DNA of 64,000 nucleotides from the NCBI GenBank assembly GCA_025765595.1, contig JAIVFH010000042.1:213690-277689 (forward strand). Direction: 5' to 3'. Shown here one piece after another: positions 32,929-46,100 of the stretch; positions within the stretch are counted from its first letter, which is position 1; each line of letters opens with the position of its first letter. Under the pieces are notes generated by a model, which had not been told where the DNA came from, ran no database searches, and was given only the letters and a program-made list of their open reading frames with translations. The translations under genes and the position numbers were made by a program. The stretch is from Obelidium mucronatum. Its lineage: Eukaryota; Chytridiomycota; Chytridiomycetes; Chytridiales; Chytriomycetaceae.

Positions 32929-34630
32929 CACACATGTAATATAGAGACAAAAGATATGAGCAATTACTCCAAGAAATGAATAGCACAACAGAGCAATATG
33001 AGGAATACCTGAGATCCAACAAGAGTAGGCGTTTTTTTTTTTGGATAATGTTGTTAAAGTAATATCGCCTGAAAAATAAATTGTTAGACATATCGTCTGA
33101 ACAGTACGAAGCGCTTGATAAAGAAATATGTTCACTAAATGCTCAAATCAAGGTGCGTGTGTGCGTGTTTTATTTTAAACAAAACGTCCCCAGTGTCGCA
33201 TAAAACAAAAAAAAAACCAACTACCGGATTTAAAAATCAAACACCTTTTTTCAGGAGCTGGAATCCTCGAATTGTTCATTGTTGGCAATCAAAAGAGACA
33301 TTGAAGACTCATTACAAGCGGAAAAAGCTGAAAATTCGAAATCGATAGGGATTTTGAAGTGCGCTCTTCAGGAAAGAGATGTATGTACACAATATTACAC
33401 GTCAAGTCAAATTGATTGTATGCTGAAACTACCGGAAATCCCGTCCAGTCGAAAATTCATTCAATGACACAACAGTTTGAAGCCGAGAGAAAGCAATTTG
33501 AAAGTGGAGGAAGCTCTGCAGTTTCAAATGCCAATAAGGCATTGGCACAAAAAGATGTGTGTGTGTTTGACGTTGTTGTATTTTTTTGCTGTTTGAGTAA
33601 TCACTTATTCTAATCACATCCACCCACAGATTGAAATATACAAGTTGCAAACTTCTGTAAATGAACTTAAGGCGGCAATGGCGAAAATGCGGGAAGAACG
33701 TATCCAAACAATTGAAGCGCACCAAAGTCGTATCAAACAGCTTCAAGATAAACACCAAGAAACGCTCAGCGAAGCCCTTTCAAAAGCATCCAAAAATTCA
33801 AAAGATCTGGTAAATGCAACCTTATTGAGATTCTATTATTTTAACGCTGCAGGCACATAGAACAAGGACCAAATTGCTGAATTACAAGCTGTATTCGATG
33901 CTGAAAAAATTGAGCTACTGACTGTCCAAAAAGCAAACTTCCACAAGGTAAAAATCACTGTATGGTTATTGTTTTTATCTATCGTTGAGCTTACAATTCG
34001 AGTTGTTCTTTTCTTGAAGCAACTTGTTGAAGTGCAAAAAACCTTGCAATCTCAAATCGATGCCGCTCGACTTTCTCGAGACCAAAGCCTTCTGGACTAT
34101 AAAAAGAAGCTATCTGCACAGGAGGATGATTTCAAAAGCCGCTCTGAAAAACTCAAAAGCGAAAATGATCAACTGAAGGTGTGTGGTATTTACAATTAGA
34201 GCACAGGTATTAACACTAGCCCCTTACATAGACGAGGTTACTAGCTCTTGAGCTAAAAGCGTCAACTCCTTCTCCAACAGCGATAGATCCAGAACTGCAG
34301 AATCGCATCAAAAGGCTAGAGACTGAGATTTCAAAAAAAGATGCCGAAATAGGATTCCTCAAAGAAACAGTGAAAATTGAATGTGAGGAAAGAATGGAGT
34401 TACTTGCCACTGTGGATTCTTTACAGCGAGGATTCACTGGTGGTGTAAATTCGCCACAACAAACACAAGTGAACACAAGCCAAACACAGTTAGACGCCGC
34501 GCTTCCAGCAGTAGCAGCGCCACCACAAGAAAAAGGAACCACACAATACCAAAAACTCATGGCGATGGCGTCCAAAAAGAAGGAACAAAACCTCAAAAAT
34601 GCCGCCAAAAAGAATAGTATTTCGCAATAA
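31842..34630 (+). CDS. LEKR1-like coiled-coil protein with N-terminal CxxC
   Basis: Starts at ATG 31842 (MTSEGKRHHPAIVPVSV). Residues around 45-55 read GCQFCGVSYLLLSKYDKI, like the single CxxC motif that opens LEKR1 (Leu-, Glu- and Lys-rich protein), then a coiled coil begins (VSRLEKELETLK). At least ten small exons follow, almost entirely heptad-rich: ATHQHTLDHSNELEIELSQV, LGQEIDAMKSEYKN, LTLDVEEQMYTKLRKIIEHE, QLLQEMNSTTEQYEEYL, DKEICSLNAQIK, IYKLQTSVNELKAAMAKM, QLVEVQKTLQSQIDAAR. The end is a Gln/Ala-rich tail with a basic SKKKEQNLKNAAKK, stop at 34630. LEKR1-type proteins are known mainly from ciliated organisms, so a role near basal bodies or flagella is possible but inferred. Introns include a 37-base T run (32579-32615) and a CA microsatellite (about 32888-32935). 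Several exon joins were not resolved base by base. Confidence 0.65.
32579..32615 (+). repeat. 37-base poly-T run in LEKR1-like intron
   Basis: Uninterrupted T run placed just before the acceptor of the SQKLMDSLTL exon, where it can act as a polypyrimidine tract. Confidence 0.7.
32887..32935 (+). repeat. (CA)n microsatellite
   Basis: About 22 CA dinucleotides with one AA interruption, within an intron of the LEKR1-like gene. Confidence 0.85.
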
Positions 34631-34636
34631 AGGTTA

Positions 34637-37600
34637 TCAAAAATACAATGATGCCGCAAAAACAATATCTCTACGGATCGACTCCGCAGCCTCTTCCATC
34701 TTACGATGAAGGTTAGAATCTCCAATAATTCTTGAAGCACCGCGCACTTCTCTGCAAGTTTCATCCAATCGAACAATGCAACGCACAATTGAGCCTTCCA
34801 ATACATCTGTAAGTTCCGTGATTTCCTTGAAACTCATTCCACGAGCCCATTCATAAACAACTTCAACAAGACCAAACTTCAGGCCAGCAACAGCATCTTC
34901 TGGGCCTCCGACATCCAATCCACACATTTTCTGAACTTCATGGACCTTGATGGCAATTTTCTTGATTTCTTCGATTCCCTTTGGACAGAACGCAACAATG
35001 TAAGTCCGGGGTGTACTATTTGAACACAACAACAAAAAACAACTCAACTCGATCAAGACGCGCTGTTAAAACCGGCGTATTCTGGCTTTTCTCCTGGAAA
35101 ACAAAGCAAGACAAGAGAGCAACAATCTCTGCGGGTTCATAATCCGCCAAAAAGTTTTCCAAAATCAATTCAGTAAGAATCAATTCATCTGCTGTGTTGA
35201 TTTCACAAGCAACTCGTCCCTTGATTTGAACTGTAGAATTCTCGTCAATAAACTGAAGGACTTTTAGGACTTCAATTCTTTGGTGATAATCAGGCAGAAG
35301 TTCCAGATTCTGATCCGAAATGTTATGCGCGAGTTCTGCGAGTTGGACCTCTAGCTGCCGCTCATTATGAATCATTCCGTACTTTTGGCAAATAAACCAT
35401 TAATGCATGTATCGCAAAACAATGATCACAGGAAAACTCACATGCTCAACCAGATCGGGGCACTTCGAGCACTGGAACAAAGACAGTTTCGACAGTAACG
35501 AATTCTTCTCCTTCTCTTTTTCTTGGAATTCCAGTTCTCTAATTTTTGACCAGTCGTTTTCGGGTATTGTACCTTTTGAGGGGAAAAATATTGTCAGGAT
35601 TCCTGTCAGCATTCTTCGTTTTTTTTTTTTTTTTTTTTTTCAAGCAACAACTATAGTACCTTGCTCAATCATCTCTTCAGCTAAACGCACGAGTGCTTGT
35701 CCCACCCTCGAAATCTCCGATGAAGTACGCGAATCAAGAATTGCATCTTGATCGATTTTAAGAACATGTTTGGTAATCACAGACATATCTGTGTATGGAA
35801 TGGCGATGATTTCAAACGACTGTCGAGACGCCACAGGAAGACTGACTCTTGTAACAGGCATTGGGGACAAGTCTTGAAGAAAAGATATAAGCGTAAAAAT
35901 AACCCGGTCTATAGAATTAATATAAAAAAACCCACCAACTCCAGCGTATGGATTCAAACCATCTCCCATTCTCTCAACAACAGCCAATACAATAAAGGCG
36001 CGACCATCTGAAGTGGCTTCTCGCCTCGTTGTTTCATTACTTGCACTGGATGGCGGTACAACCCCAGGTTTCAACACAACACCAACGATATTTCTGAAAA
36101 ATCCACTGTTGACAACAATAACACGTCCAGGTGTCACTACTTTTGATCCCATAGGGCTGCGCATGATTTTTTCACGCAATTGATGGCCAAGGAGGACAAC
36201 TTTCGAAGACGCGTCATAAAAGGGCCCAATATCTGGTGCGCAAATAGAACAAGAGAGTTTTTGAAGATTGGAGAGCGCTTTTGCACTCTACACATATGAA
36301 GAGAAATGAAAATCAAATTTCCGGGTTGATACAATTGGACGGAACCAATATCTACAAACCTCATCATACATGCTCTGTTGCTCAGGCAACAGTTTTTGAG
36401 CTGAGTTTTCAGAGAAACTGCGTTTTATCATTTCTTCGACTTTCAGGGCTTCGACACGCAGTAAATTCAAGATCATTGTGTATGTCAATCTGAATTGGGA
36501 TTCGAGCTTTGTTGGAACTCCAAGGAGCATTTGATTAAGCATTGTTGGCTACAAAACAAAAAAGTGAAGTGTTTAAACAAAAGAGGCAAGTGTCGTTGCC
36601 AGGAAAATTCGTTTCTTTACCTCAGGAACTTCATCATTACAGGCAATAATTACAACTCCTGTATCATCCAACCCACGACGACCTGCTCTTCCAGACATTT
36701 GGGTGTACTCTCCTGGAAGTAGCTCTCTAAAGTTGCGTCCATCATGTTTTCGTGTAGATGAAAAAACAACCGCCCTTGCTGGAGCATTCACACCCATTGC
36801 GAATGTCTCTGTTGCAAAGAGCACCTTAACAAGACCACGGGTGAAAAGAATTTCAACCATTTCCTTGATGATAGGTAAGAGACCACCATGATGCACTGCG
36901 ATACCTCGTGACAATAAGTCACGGATTCGCAATACTTGTGGGAGTTGCTTGTCAGTTCCTGTGAAGTGGAGGGTGCAGGGTTAAGAAATACGACAAATGT
37001 CCGTCAACTTGGACAAAATACCCTTTAATCGCGCCAAGCTCCGTTCGATAAACACATGGATTTCACTCTTCTCCCCTGACCCAGAGGTCAAATCCAAGTT
37101 AACCAGAGCGCTTGCATATTCTTCACATTTTCGCTTGGAAAATGAAAAAACAATGACAGGCAGCAAGCTTTTTTTCTTCAATAGTGAGATGATGTCCCCA
37201 TACATGTTGTTGTCCTGTTGATATTATCTTGTTTAGTCCTTCAAGAGAATAATTCTGGTGCAATAGGGCACATACCGCCATTGATCGAGAGTAGGAGTTT
37301 CCACCGCCGCCGCCGCCGCCGCCACCACCACCACCACCGCGATTCGCTCCTCCAGCAGCACCGCCTCTACCTCCACGAGCGGCCGCACCACCTCTCGCAC
37401 CACCTCTTCCCCCATCACCACGACCAGTTGGCCTTGCGTCCGCTTTCGCAGCTGCCTTCTTTGAGCTGGGTAAATTGTCATGAGCCGCTTTCCATCTATT
37501 TTTGAACAGATTAAAACACCAAAGAACAATCTTTAAAATCACGAAAGAGCGAGCATTTACCCAACAGACAAGAACTTTTTTTCAGCACCAACAATCTTGA

Positions 37601-39780
37601 ATATTTCCTTATCAACGTAAAGATGGTGTTCGAGTGGGACCGGACGTTTTTGAGTCGAAATTACGTAAATATCTCTCTTTTTTGTTCGTCTTTTGGAGGA
37701 GGGAGTTTAGATCACGGATGAAAGAAAAAAGCCCCCGCATTTAAATAAAGGCAATGAACACTTTACCCGACCCAGTCTGCGAATTCTTTCGTGTTTGGAA
37801 CTGTGGCCGACAGCAGAATTAAGGTAACATGGGCAGGTAGCATGATGATGACTTCTTCCCACACGACACCGCGCTATTAAAAATTAGTCCACAAAATTAT
37901 TCCAAAAAATAAAATAAAAAAATAAAATAATGTACCTCTGCGTCATTGACATAATGGACTTCATCGAAAATAACAAACTCCACATCGCGAATCAAATCCG
38001 CCCCTCGATACAACATACTACGCAAAATCTCGGTCGTCATAATCAAACAAGACGCTTCAGGCTTAATTTGGACATCTCCGGTGAGAATTCCGACATCTTC
38101 GAATCGGTCTTTAAAATCTCTAAATTTTTGGTTCGAGAGAGCTTTGATGGGTGATGTATAGATTGCCCGCGTCATGTGTTTCTGGGCGAGAGCAATTGCG
38201 TATTCCGCAACAACAGTTTTTCCTGCGGAAGTATGAGCAGCAACAAATACACTTTCTCCGTTTTCAAGGTGATACACGGCGCGTTTTTGGAACAGATCGA
38301 GCTCAAATGGAAACTAATTGGGTTCAAAAAGAAATCAGAACAATGAAAAGTTGGTGGCAGCTGGGTCTGTTCTTCTCACCTTGTGTGCCAATTCGGGGAC
38401 CTTTTCGTAAAAATCAGGGAACGGCTGGTTCACATCCACAACATAGGCCCATTCTTTGTGAACGATTTCCTTCTTCTTTGGCTTATTCTTAACAATTGCA
38501 GGAGCATCGTTTGTGGGGATGAGTTCTTCCAAATCGGCAGTCAATGAGTCCGCTTCCATAGACTTCGCAGGATCATCATTGGTTTCGATTTGCGATTGAC
38601 TTCCAATGTCCAAAGAAATAGCGGGAGTGTCAAAGAGCCCAAAATCGTCCGTAGCGCTACCAAGCATAATATCTTGAATGTTCAAGGAGGTTTCTAACGC
38701 GTTAACTGACGTGGCTGTTGTGGAGTCTGTTTGTGCGTTTAGTTGATCTGGTCATTCATTCATTCATTTTTGATACCTTCAAATAGCAGCCCTCTGTCAA
38801 AGCCTGGAGGGATAGTCTTTAATCCATCAGAGTCCAAATCCAAGAGTTGATCCAAATCAAATGCAAGTTGATCTGCAATTGTATCCTCTTCCTTCAGAAC
38901 AATCTTTTCCAAACCACCTTGCAATAACAATAAGTTTCCGAGAGAAAAATCAAAATTCACAGCAAATATATACCGGGGGCAAATGGAATATTTGTGGATG
39001 CGCCGCGAACAAAGTTTCGATGAGAGGATGGCTCACGGAGAAACGAAGTAGAGTTGGTTGCATTAGAATCGGAGTTCTCCACTAGAGTCTATAATTCACA
39101 TGGTGGCAATAGAAATCAGACCCAATTTTTTTCCCCACATCAGAATTCTTGATGCACACCTCTGTGACACTTGAGTAGTCCACTTCAAGGGTCGACAAGT
39201 TACGATGAATAGTCATATTTGTTCGCGGCTTTGACGGCTTCATTTGGAGCAGATTTGAGGTATCAGGATCCCGCGAAAGCACACTGAAGAACAAAAAAAC
39301 GAAAGACAAGGCGCGTTCAGGTGGTGACAACAGTGATAAGCAAAGATGTACTTTTGGGCCAAATTGAGAGTTTTGGTGTCAAAGTGATTGCGTGGTTTGA
39401 GAAACGCCTCTTCCAGAATCGCTCGATGGTCTTCGAATTCGTCAGGACCCAAACCAAGGGGCAGCTGGCGGGTTGTTGTTGTGTTGGTGAAGACTCAGCC
39501 AGAAAAACACGACTCACAGTGGACACTCGCGAGGGCAGCCGCCGCACAGCGCCGCTCGACTGGTCCGCAAGCAAACTGTGGCGCGCCGAAAGCCCGCGCT
39601 GCTGGATGGCGAAGGGCACGGCGCAGTGCGGTTCTGAGACTCGGTTAGCCAAACACCAAAGAGCAAAACAGCCACAAGCGGCTGCGCAAAACACAGAAAC
39701 AAAGGAAACTGATAGAAAAAAGTACTTGTCGCTGCTTCTGCTTCATCGAGTGCTGCCAGCTGCGCAAACGTTTGCTCCAT
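34637..39780 (-). CDS. SKI2: SKI2-type RNA helicase of the SKI complex
   Basis: Start at ATG 39780 ([18 protein letters not shown]), with a Ski2-type N-terminal region ([20 protein letters not shown]). The helicase core then has [13 protein letters not shown] (Walker A), [12 protein letters not shown] (DEVH), LLSATVPN, and [16 protein letters not shown] (motif VI). The last exon (35056-34637) gives the C-terminal DSHCT domain: [48 protein letters not shown], closer to Ski2 than to Mtr4. Many introns are present. A Gly/Arg-rich insertion ([17 protein letters not shown], then a Gly run; 37295-37440) lies at the start of the second RecA domain. Ski2, with Ski3 and Ski8, feeds cytosolic RNA into the exosome for 3'-5' decay, including non-stop and non-self RNA. 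Confidence 0.9.
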
Positions 39781-40105
39781 TGCTGCCAGAAATATTAAAT
39801 CATGTCTGCCCCAGTCCAGCCCATTCTACAGCTCCTTTACCGTTTCACGAAATGTTTTGGCAGTGTTTCAAGGGGTTTCATCAATTCCAATCTGTGCACA
39901 ACCCCAGTGTGAAACATGATTTCGACGAATCAAGGAAGGGTTGGCTTGACAGCCAAGACTCTCAAAACTATGACCTTCTTCTTTACTTCTCTCCATCCCA
40001 ACCTTGACTGAATGCCGAATAAAAGAGGCGAAGAGCAACACTTACCATCATGGAGGGTCTTGTTGGGCATTTATTAAATTGCATGCATATGTTTCGCGTA
40101 TTACT
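39781..40105. other. Divergent promoter spacer
   Basis: Sequence between the SKI2 start and the first NACHT gene. No coding feature recognised; both promoters should lie here. Confidence 0.3.
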
Positions 40106-43100
40106 ATGCAACTTTTGGTCTTGCATGCTCTTTCAATCAGTGGATGTCAATGTGGTGCAATTGAGAGCCAATTGAGAGCAATTGAGAGGTGTGCAACTTT
40201 GCCAAGGCGAAAAACAAAAACTTCCAATGCGTTCGTCCCTGCCCTTCCCTTCCCTTCCCGCCGCCTTCTAACGCCGCACCAACCTCTCGTACAAACAGTG
40301 CGCTTCAACCCCTTTTTTGGGCCCAGAAAGAAAAGCAACGACCCTCGCTTGGCGCCACAGCAAAGTCCGCAGCCTGGCCTCGGCCCAACGCCGCCGCACT
40401 CGCCGCGCGTCTCTCTGGCGCCAGATGCGCCGCCAAGCACTGCGGCTCTCGCGGTCGATGTCGATGCGGACAATGCGCCCGGTGAGTCTTCTTGCATTGA
40501 GTTGAAGCCGCAAATTGGTTGCTTATCTGTCTTCTCGTCTCTTCTCTTCTCTTCTCTTCTCAGGCACTACCCCTACTGACACTCCTCACGTTGCTCCTGT
40601 TGCTGTTGTTGTTGATGCTCATACGGAGGCGTCGACCGGTACTCGTGAGTGTATTTTTCTCGTCTTTAGATCGATCAAGTTGATCATCGAAGTGTCTCGA
40701 AGTGTTAACCCCACCCCACCCTCTTATTCTAGTGGAAGACTTTGTTGACAAACGCCAACTGCAAATACTCTCGGAGCGTTCCCGTGATGTCATGACGCAA
40801 CTGATGACCGATTGGAACCCCTCTGAAGCGAAAGCCCTCTTGGATCAGTTTGACGATCGCGGAAAATCTGTTTGGGCGTACAAGGACAAAATCGATCTTC
40901 TCTTGTCCAGGGCATCAAACATCAATGAGCTTGACACTGCCTCTACCACTGTGAAGGATTCTGTGGAGAAGATTGTCGACGGACTTGGCTGTTTCGCTGA
41001 TACCCATCCCATCTTGAAGATTGCTTGGTTTCTTGTTTCGGCGGGTCACAAGGTGTATTCATTTTTTTTTATTTTTGGTTGCGTCAGTCTGACAGATTTT
41101 TACATTAGATGGTAGTAAAAGCCGGTGTTGAACAGGCTGCTGAATTCCATGAACTGTCTGCCCAGTTCTTGTATGGTTCGACAGAAATCCATCGTCTAAT
41201 GGCACTGAAGGCGAAAGCCATTCCTCTTGAAACGTCTCAACTGTTGTCCAAGGGTATCGATTCTTTTATCTCCTGTCTGATTGATGTCGCTGGCGCGTAT
41301 TTGGATTACTTCAATGCTGGTATGTATTTTTGTATTTAGTCATCCCCACTGATGCCACCAATATTCAGGCCAATCTGGTACATTATTTAGCGGAACCTCC
41401 AAGACACTTGCTGACTTGAACGAACGTCTCGATGCTGCGAATGCCGACCTTCGTCGCGTCAAACAAGATGGAGCCCTGGAGGTTTTGGTTGCTGTTGCTG
41501 AAGATGTGGGTGATATCAAAAAGGACTTTGAAGCCAACAACGCGAAACTCGACCAGGTTGTAACAGCCGTTGGACAAATTGCCGCAACCAGCCAGGACCA
41601 GGACTGCCATACTCTGCGCAAGCTGTGCAAGTTCACTGACCTTCATAGTGTTGGAGAGATCCAAATGCTTTCGGACAAGAGACATCCCGGAACTCGCGAC
41701 TGGATCATCGATCGTATGGTGACGTCCATCACCGATGATGATGGGAAAAGTATTGTCTGGCTTCGTGGAGTGGTCGGAACGGGAAAATCAGTGATTGCCG
41801 GATGTGTTGCCAAGGCTTTGGCCGATAAAGGGGTGCTTGCTGCATCCTTTTTTTGTCAGCACAGCAACAAGTTGAGAGATACGCTATCGTCATTGATCCA
41901 GACGCTTGGGTATGAGGTTTGTATGTTGTTGTTTTTTTTTTCGATTGGTGGAACCCCATTAGTCCCACTTACTCTGTCTTACCATTGTTTTACTCCTCAG
42001 CTCGCTGGCAAGTACCCAAGTTACTGCAAAGAACTCATTAAAAGTCTTCAAGATTCAAAATTCCAAGACAGCACTATCGTCTCTATTCGGAAGCAACTCG
42101 AACTTTTTTTCATCAATCCTTTCAATGCGTGTCCTTTTCTCCCAAACTGTGTGATTGTTATTGATGCTCTCGATGAACTCGTGGATCATGTGGATCAAAA
42201 ATCACTTGAAGCAGTCTTGAAAACTTTCAAGTCCTTGAAAACACCAATCAAATTGTTTATTACAAGTCAGCCAGATGTGGCGATTCCTCGAACAGGAGCA
42301 AGAGATTTTCGAATTGAGTACTTTGATGTTGATTCGGTTGAAAACATTGAAGATATCCGTCTTTTCACGCGAGATCGGGTGGCTGAGTTGGTGGGCGGTC
42401 TGGCATTTGAAGGTCGAATTGATGTTGACGCGAATGATGTTGCCAATTTGGTGGCCAAACTCTCGGAAGCCAATTTGGTGGCCAAACTCTCGGAAGCTTC
42501 AAATGGCTTGTTTATTTGGATTACGTTGGTTCTTGGGAATGTTCATGGTGTGGATCGACACTTGATGAAAGAGGAGGTTGCTACTGAAATCATTGAAGAT
42601 GTTTGGGGGGAATCCACGTCAATTGAATTCACAAAGGAGTTGCTTCTACGCCTTGAACAGGCAGCGTCAATTGACCTGCACTCGTTGTATTGTCAAGCAC
42701 TCTGGAAGGCGTACAAGACAGATGAAGCTGCCAACGATTTCAAGCTGACGATTGGGATTATTCTGTATGCAAAAGTCCCGCTCTCTCTTGTGTCGTTGAT
42801 GTCTCTTGTGGAGCACTACCCTGCAAGCAGTAGAATAAGCAAGAGAAGAGTATTGCATGCCCATGCATTGAATTCTCTTCTTAAAACCGATTTTGACAGA
42901 AAGCTTTCGTTCATTCACAAGACTGTGCCTGAATATCTTGCCAAGATCGCTTGTCATTCTAAATGCGAATCACCAATCAATGCTTGTGTTGAAGGCGCTT
43001 CTCGTCACTGTTGCCATAATCAAGCTGCTGCCCGGTTCCAAATTGATTCAACTGCTAATTCATTGAATATGGCTCTTGCTTGTTTGGCCATCCTGAATTC

Positions 43101-46100
43101 CGATGATATTGGTGATAAGCAACCGGCACAAACATTGTTTCGAAACATGGGAAAGCTGGACAGTTACGTCAAGAACCCAGTATGGTCTGTAGTCGCGACC
43201 TTGTCGGAAACTTTACAGTATGCTGTCACTTACTGGTCCCAGCACTTTGCTGATACATTTCCAAAAGTTTCAATCACTGATCAAGACGCTTTAATCCAAA
43301 GCCTCCTGTTATTTTCCGAGACAAAGCTCCCTTATTACCTTGAGGCACTGGTCCTTCTTGGGAAACTCAACAATGTGTTTGATGTGGCTGCCACTGTGAC
43401 AAACTGTCTTTCTCAAGTGAACTCAACAGAATCTGAATACATCAAGTCCATTTTCCGAGACCTCAAGTTTGTTGCATTCAACTTCAGACATTATCTATTG
43501 ATCAATCCACTTCAAGTGTATGAGAAACCAATAGTGATGGTACCACAGGAAACAGAGTACTATAAAGCGTATCATAACCTGGGGACTTGGAAGATGACAC
43601 TGGGTCATGATTTGCAATGGAGAGAGCCCACTTTGGTTGGTCATGAAGATCATGTGCAGGCCACAGCGGTATCTAGTGATGGGAAAACGGTGGTGTCTGG
43701 GTCATGGGACATGACAGTCAAGTTATGGTCGACTGAGACTGGAGAGTGTATCAAGACACTTGTGGGTCATTCTGGTTGGGTTACTTCAGTGGCCATCTCA
43801 TCAGATGGGCAAACGGTGGTGTCTGGGTCAGATGACATGACAGTCAAGCTGTGGTCAATTACGACTGGAGAGTGCACCAAGACACTGGAGGGCCATTCTG
43901 ACAAGGTTACTTCAGTGGCCATCTCATCAGATAGGCAAACTGTGGTGTCTGGGTCAGATGACACTACAGCCAAGCTGTGGTGGGCTGCGACTGGAGAGTG
44001 TATCAAGACATTCGAAGGCCACTCCAATAGTGTTTCTTCAGTTACATTCTCATCAGATGGGCAAATTGTGGTGTCTGGGTCATGGGACATGACAGTCAAG
44101 TTGTGGTCGACTGAGACTGGAGAGTGCATCAAGACCCTTGCGGGTCATTCTGGTCGGGTTACTTCAGTGGCCATCTCATCAGATGGGCAAACAGTGGTGT
44201 TTGGGTCAGATGACACTACAGCCAAGCTGTGGTGGGCTGCGACTGGAGAGTGTATCAAGACATTTGAAGGCCACTCCAATAGTGTTTCTTCAGTTACATT
44301 CTCATCAGATGGGCAAATTGTGGTGTCTGGGTCATGGGACATGACAGTCAAGTTGTGGTCGACTGAGACTGGAGAGTGCATTAAGACCCTTGCGGGTCAT
44401 TCTGGTCGGGTTACTTCAGTGGCCATCTCATCAGATGGGCAAACAGTGGTGTTTGGGTCAGATGACAAGACAGTCAAGCTGTGGTCAGTTGCGACTGGAG
44501 AGTGCGCCGTTGATGAAACCAGACCCAGCAACACGGCATCAAACCACAATAGGGATTACCAGATGTTGCAGGATCTACGCAAGTTTGCGGACATTAATAG
44601 TGCCACAGATATCCTCACTCTTTCCAAGAAAAGACATACTGGGACTCGAGATTGGATCATCAACCAAGCAGTATCTTCACTCACTGACAAAAACGGGAGA
44701 AAGATTGTTTGGCTTTGTGGAAAGTCGGGAACAGGAAAGTCTGTGATTGCAAGGTGTGTTGCCAGGTCATTGGCTGGTCAAGGTGTGCTTGCCGCATCTT
44801 TTTTTTGTCGACAGGACAGTATTTTAAAAAATACTATTGCGTCCATGATCCAGACCCTTGCTTATGAGGTCGGTTGTTTTTATTAGTCATGTGCCTTTCC
44901 TCTAATTCTGTAACCTCAGCTTGCCGCCAAGTATCCAAGTTATTGCAAAGAACTCATTAAGAGTCTCCAAATATCAAACTTCCGAGACAGCACCGTTGTC
45001 TCTGTCCAAAAACAGCTCCAAATTTTTTTCATCAATCCTTTCAAAGCATGCCCCGTCCTCCCGAGTTGCATCATTGTTATTGATGGTCTTGATAACCTTG
45101 AGGATTATGCAGATCGGAATTCGCTTTTGGATGTCCTAACTACCTTCAAGTCCTTAAAAACTCCAATCAAATTGTTCATCACAAGCGGACCTGATGTTGT
45201 GATACCAGGGTCAGGAACTAGTGAATTCCAAATAGAGCAATTGAATGTTGAATCGGAGGAAAACCTTGAAGATATCCGAATTTTCACACAAGACCGAGTG
45301 AATGATCTAGTGATTGATTTGTTCGATGGAAATGCAGAGCCAAAAGATATTACAGCTTTGGTGGTCAAGCTCTCGGAGGCATCGAAAGGGTTGTTTCTTT
45401 GGATCACGCTGGTGCTTGCAAACGTGCCTGGTGTGGATCAGTATGCTACTACGGAAGTGGATGTTTTTGGGGAATCCATGGCAAACAGGTCGGCGAAGGA
45501 GTTGTTGTTTCACCTTGAGCAGGCAGCATCAATGGATCTGCAGTCATTGTATTGTCGAGTATTCTGTAATGCCTATAAGACCACGAAAGCTGCCGATGAT
45601 TTTAAAGTTACTATTGAGACTATTCTCCACGCCAAAGTGCCACTGTCTCTTGTGTCGTTGAAGGATCTTATAGAGCGGTATCCGGGAAAAAGTAAGAAGC
45701 GATTATGGGACTTCCAAGGCGCAGTGAAGTCTCTTATTGAACCTGGCACCGACTCCAAGCTTTCATTTATTCACAAAACGATACCTGAGTATCTGTTGAA
45801 CACTGCTTGTCATTCGCAGTGTGGAACATCAACCTGCGCAGATGGTGATTCTGGCCACTGTTGTCACAATCAACTGTCTGGCCACTTCCAAATTGATTCC
45901 ACTATTGCATCATTGAATATGACTATTGCCTGTTTGTCAATTTTGAACTCTAGTGGAAATGATGAAAAGCAACCAGTGCAATCTTTGTTTCGAAACATGG
46001 GGAAGCTGGATGGTTTGGCAATGAACCCCACTGTCATGTCCGAAACTCTACAGTATGCTGTCACTTTTTGGTCCCAGCACTTTGCTGATGCATTTCCAAA

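Noticed and set aside
43767..44381. Long minus-strand frames opposite the WD40 repeats
   Set aside because: They repeat with the 126-bp WD unit and only mirror the coding strand; the same occurs at 54107-54346.
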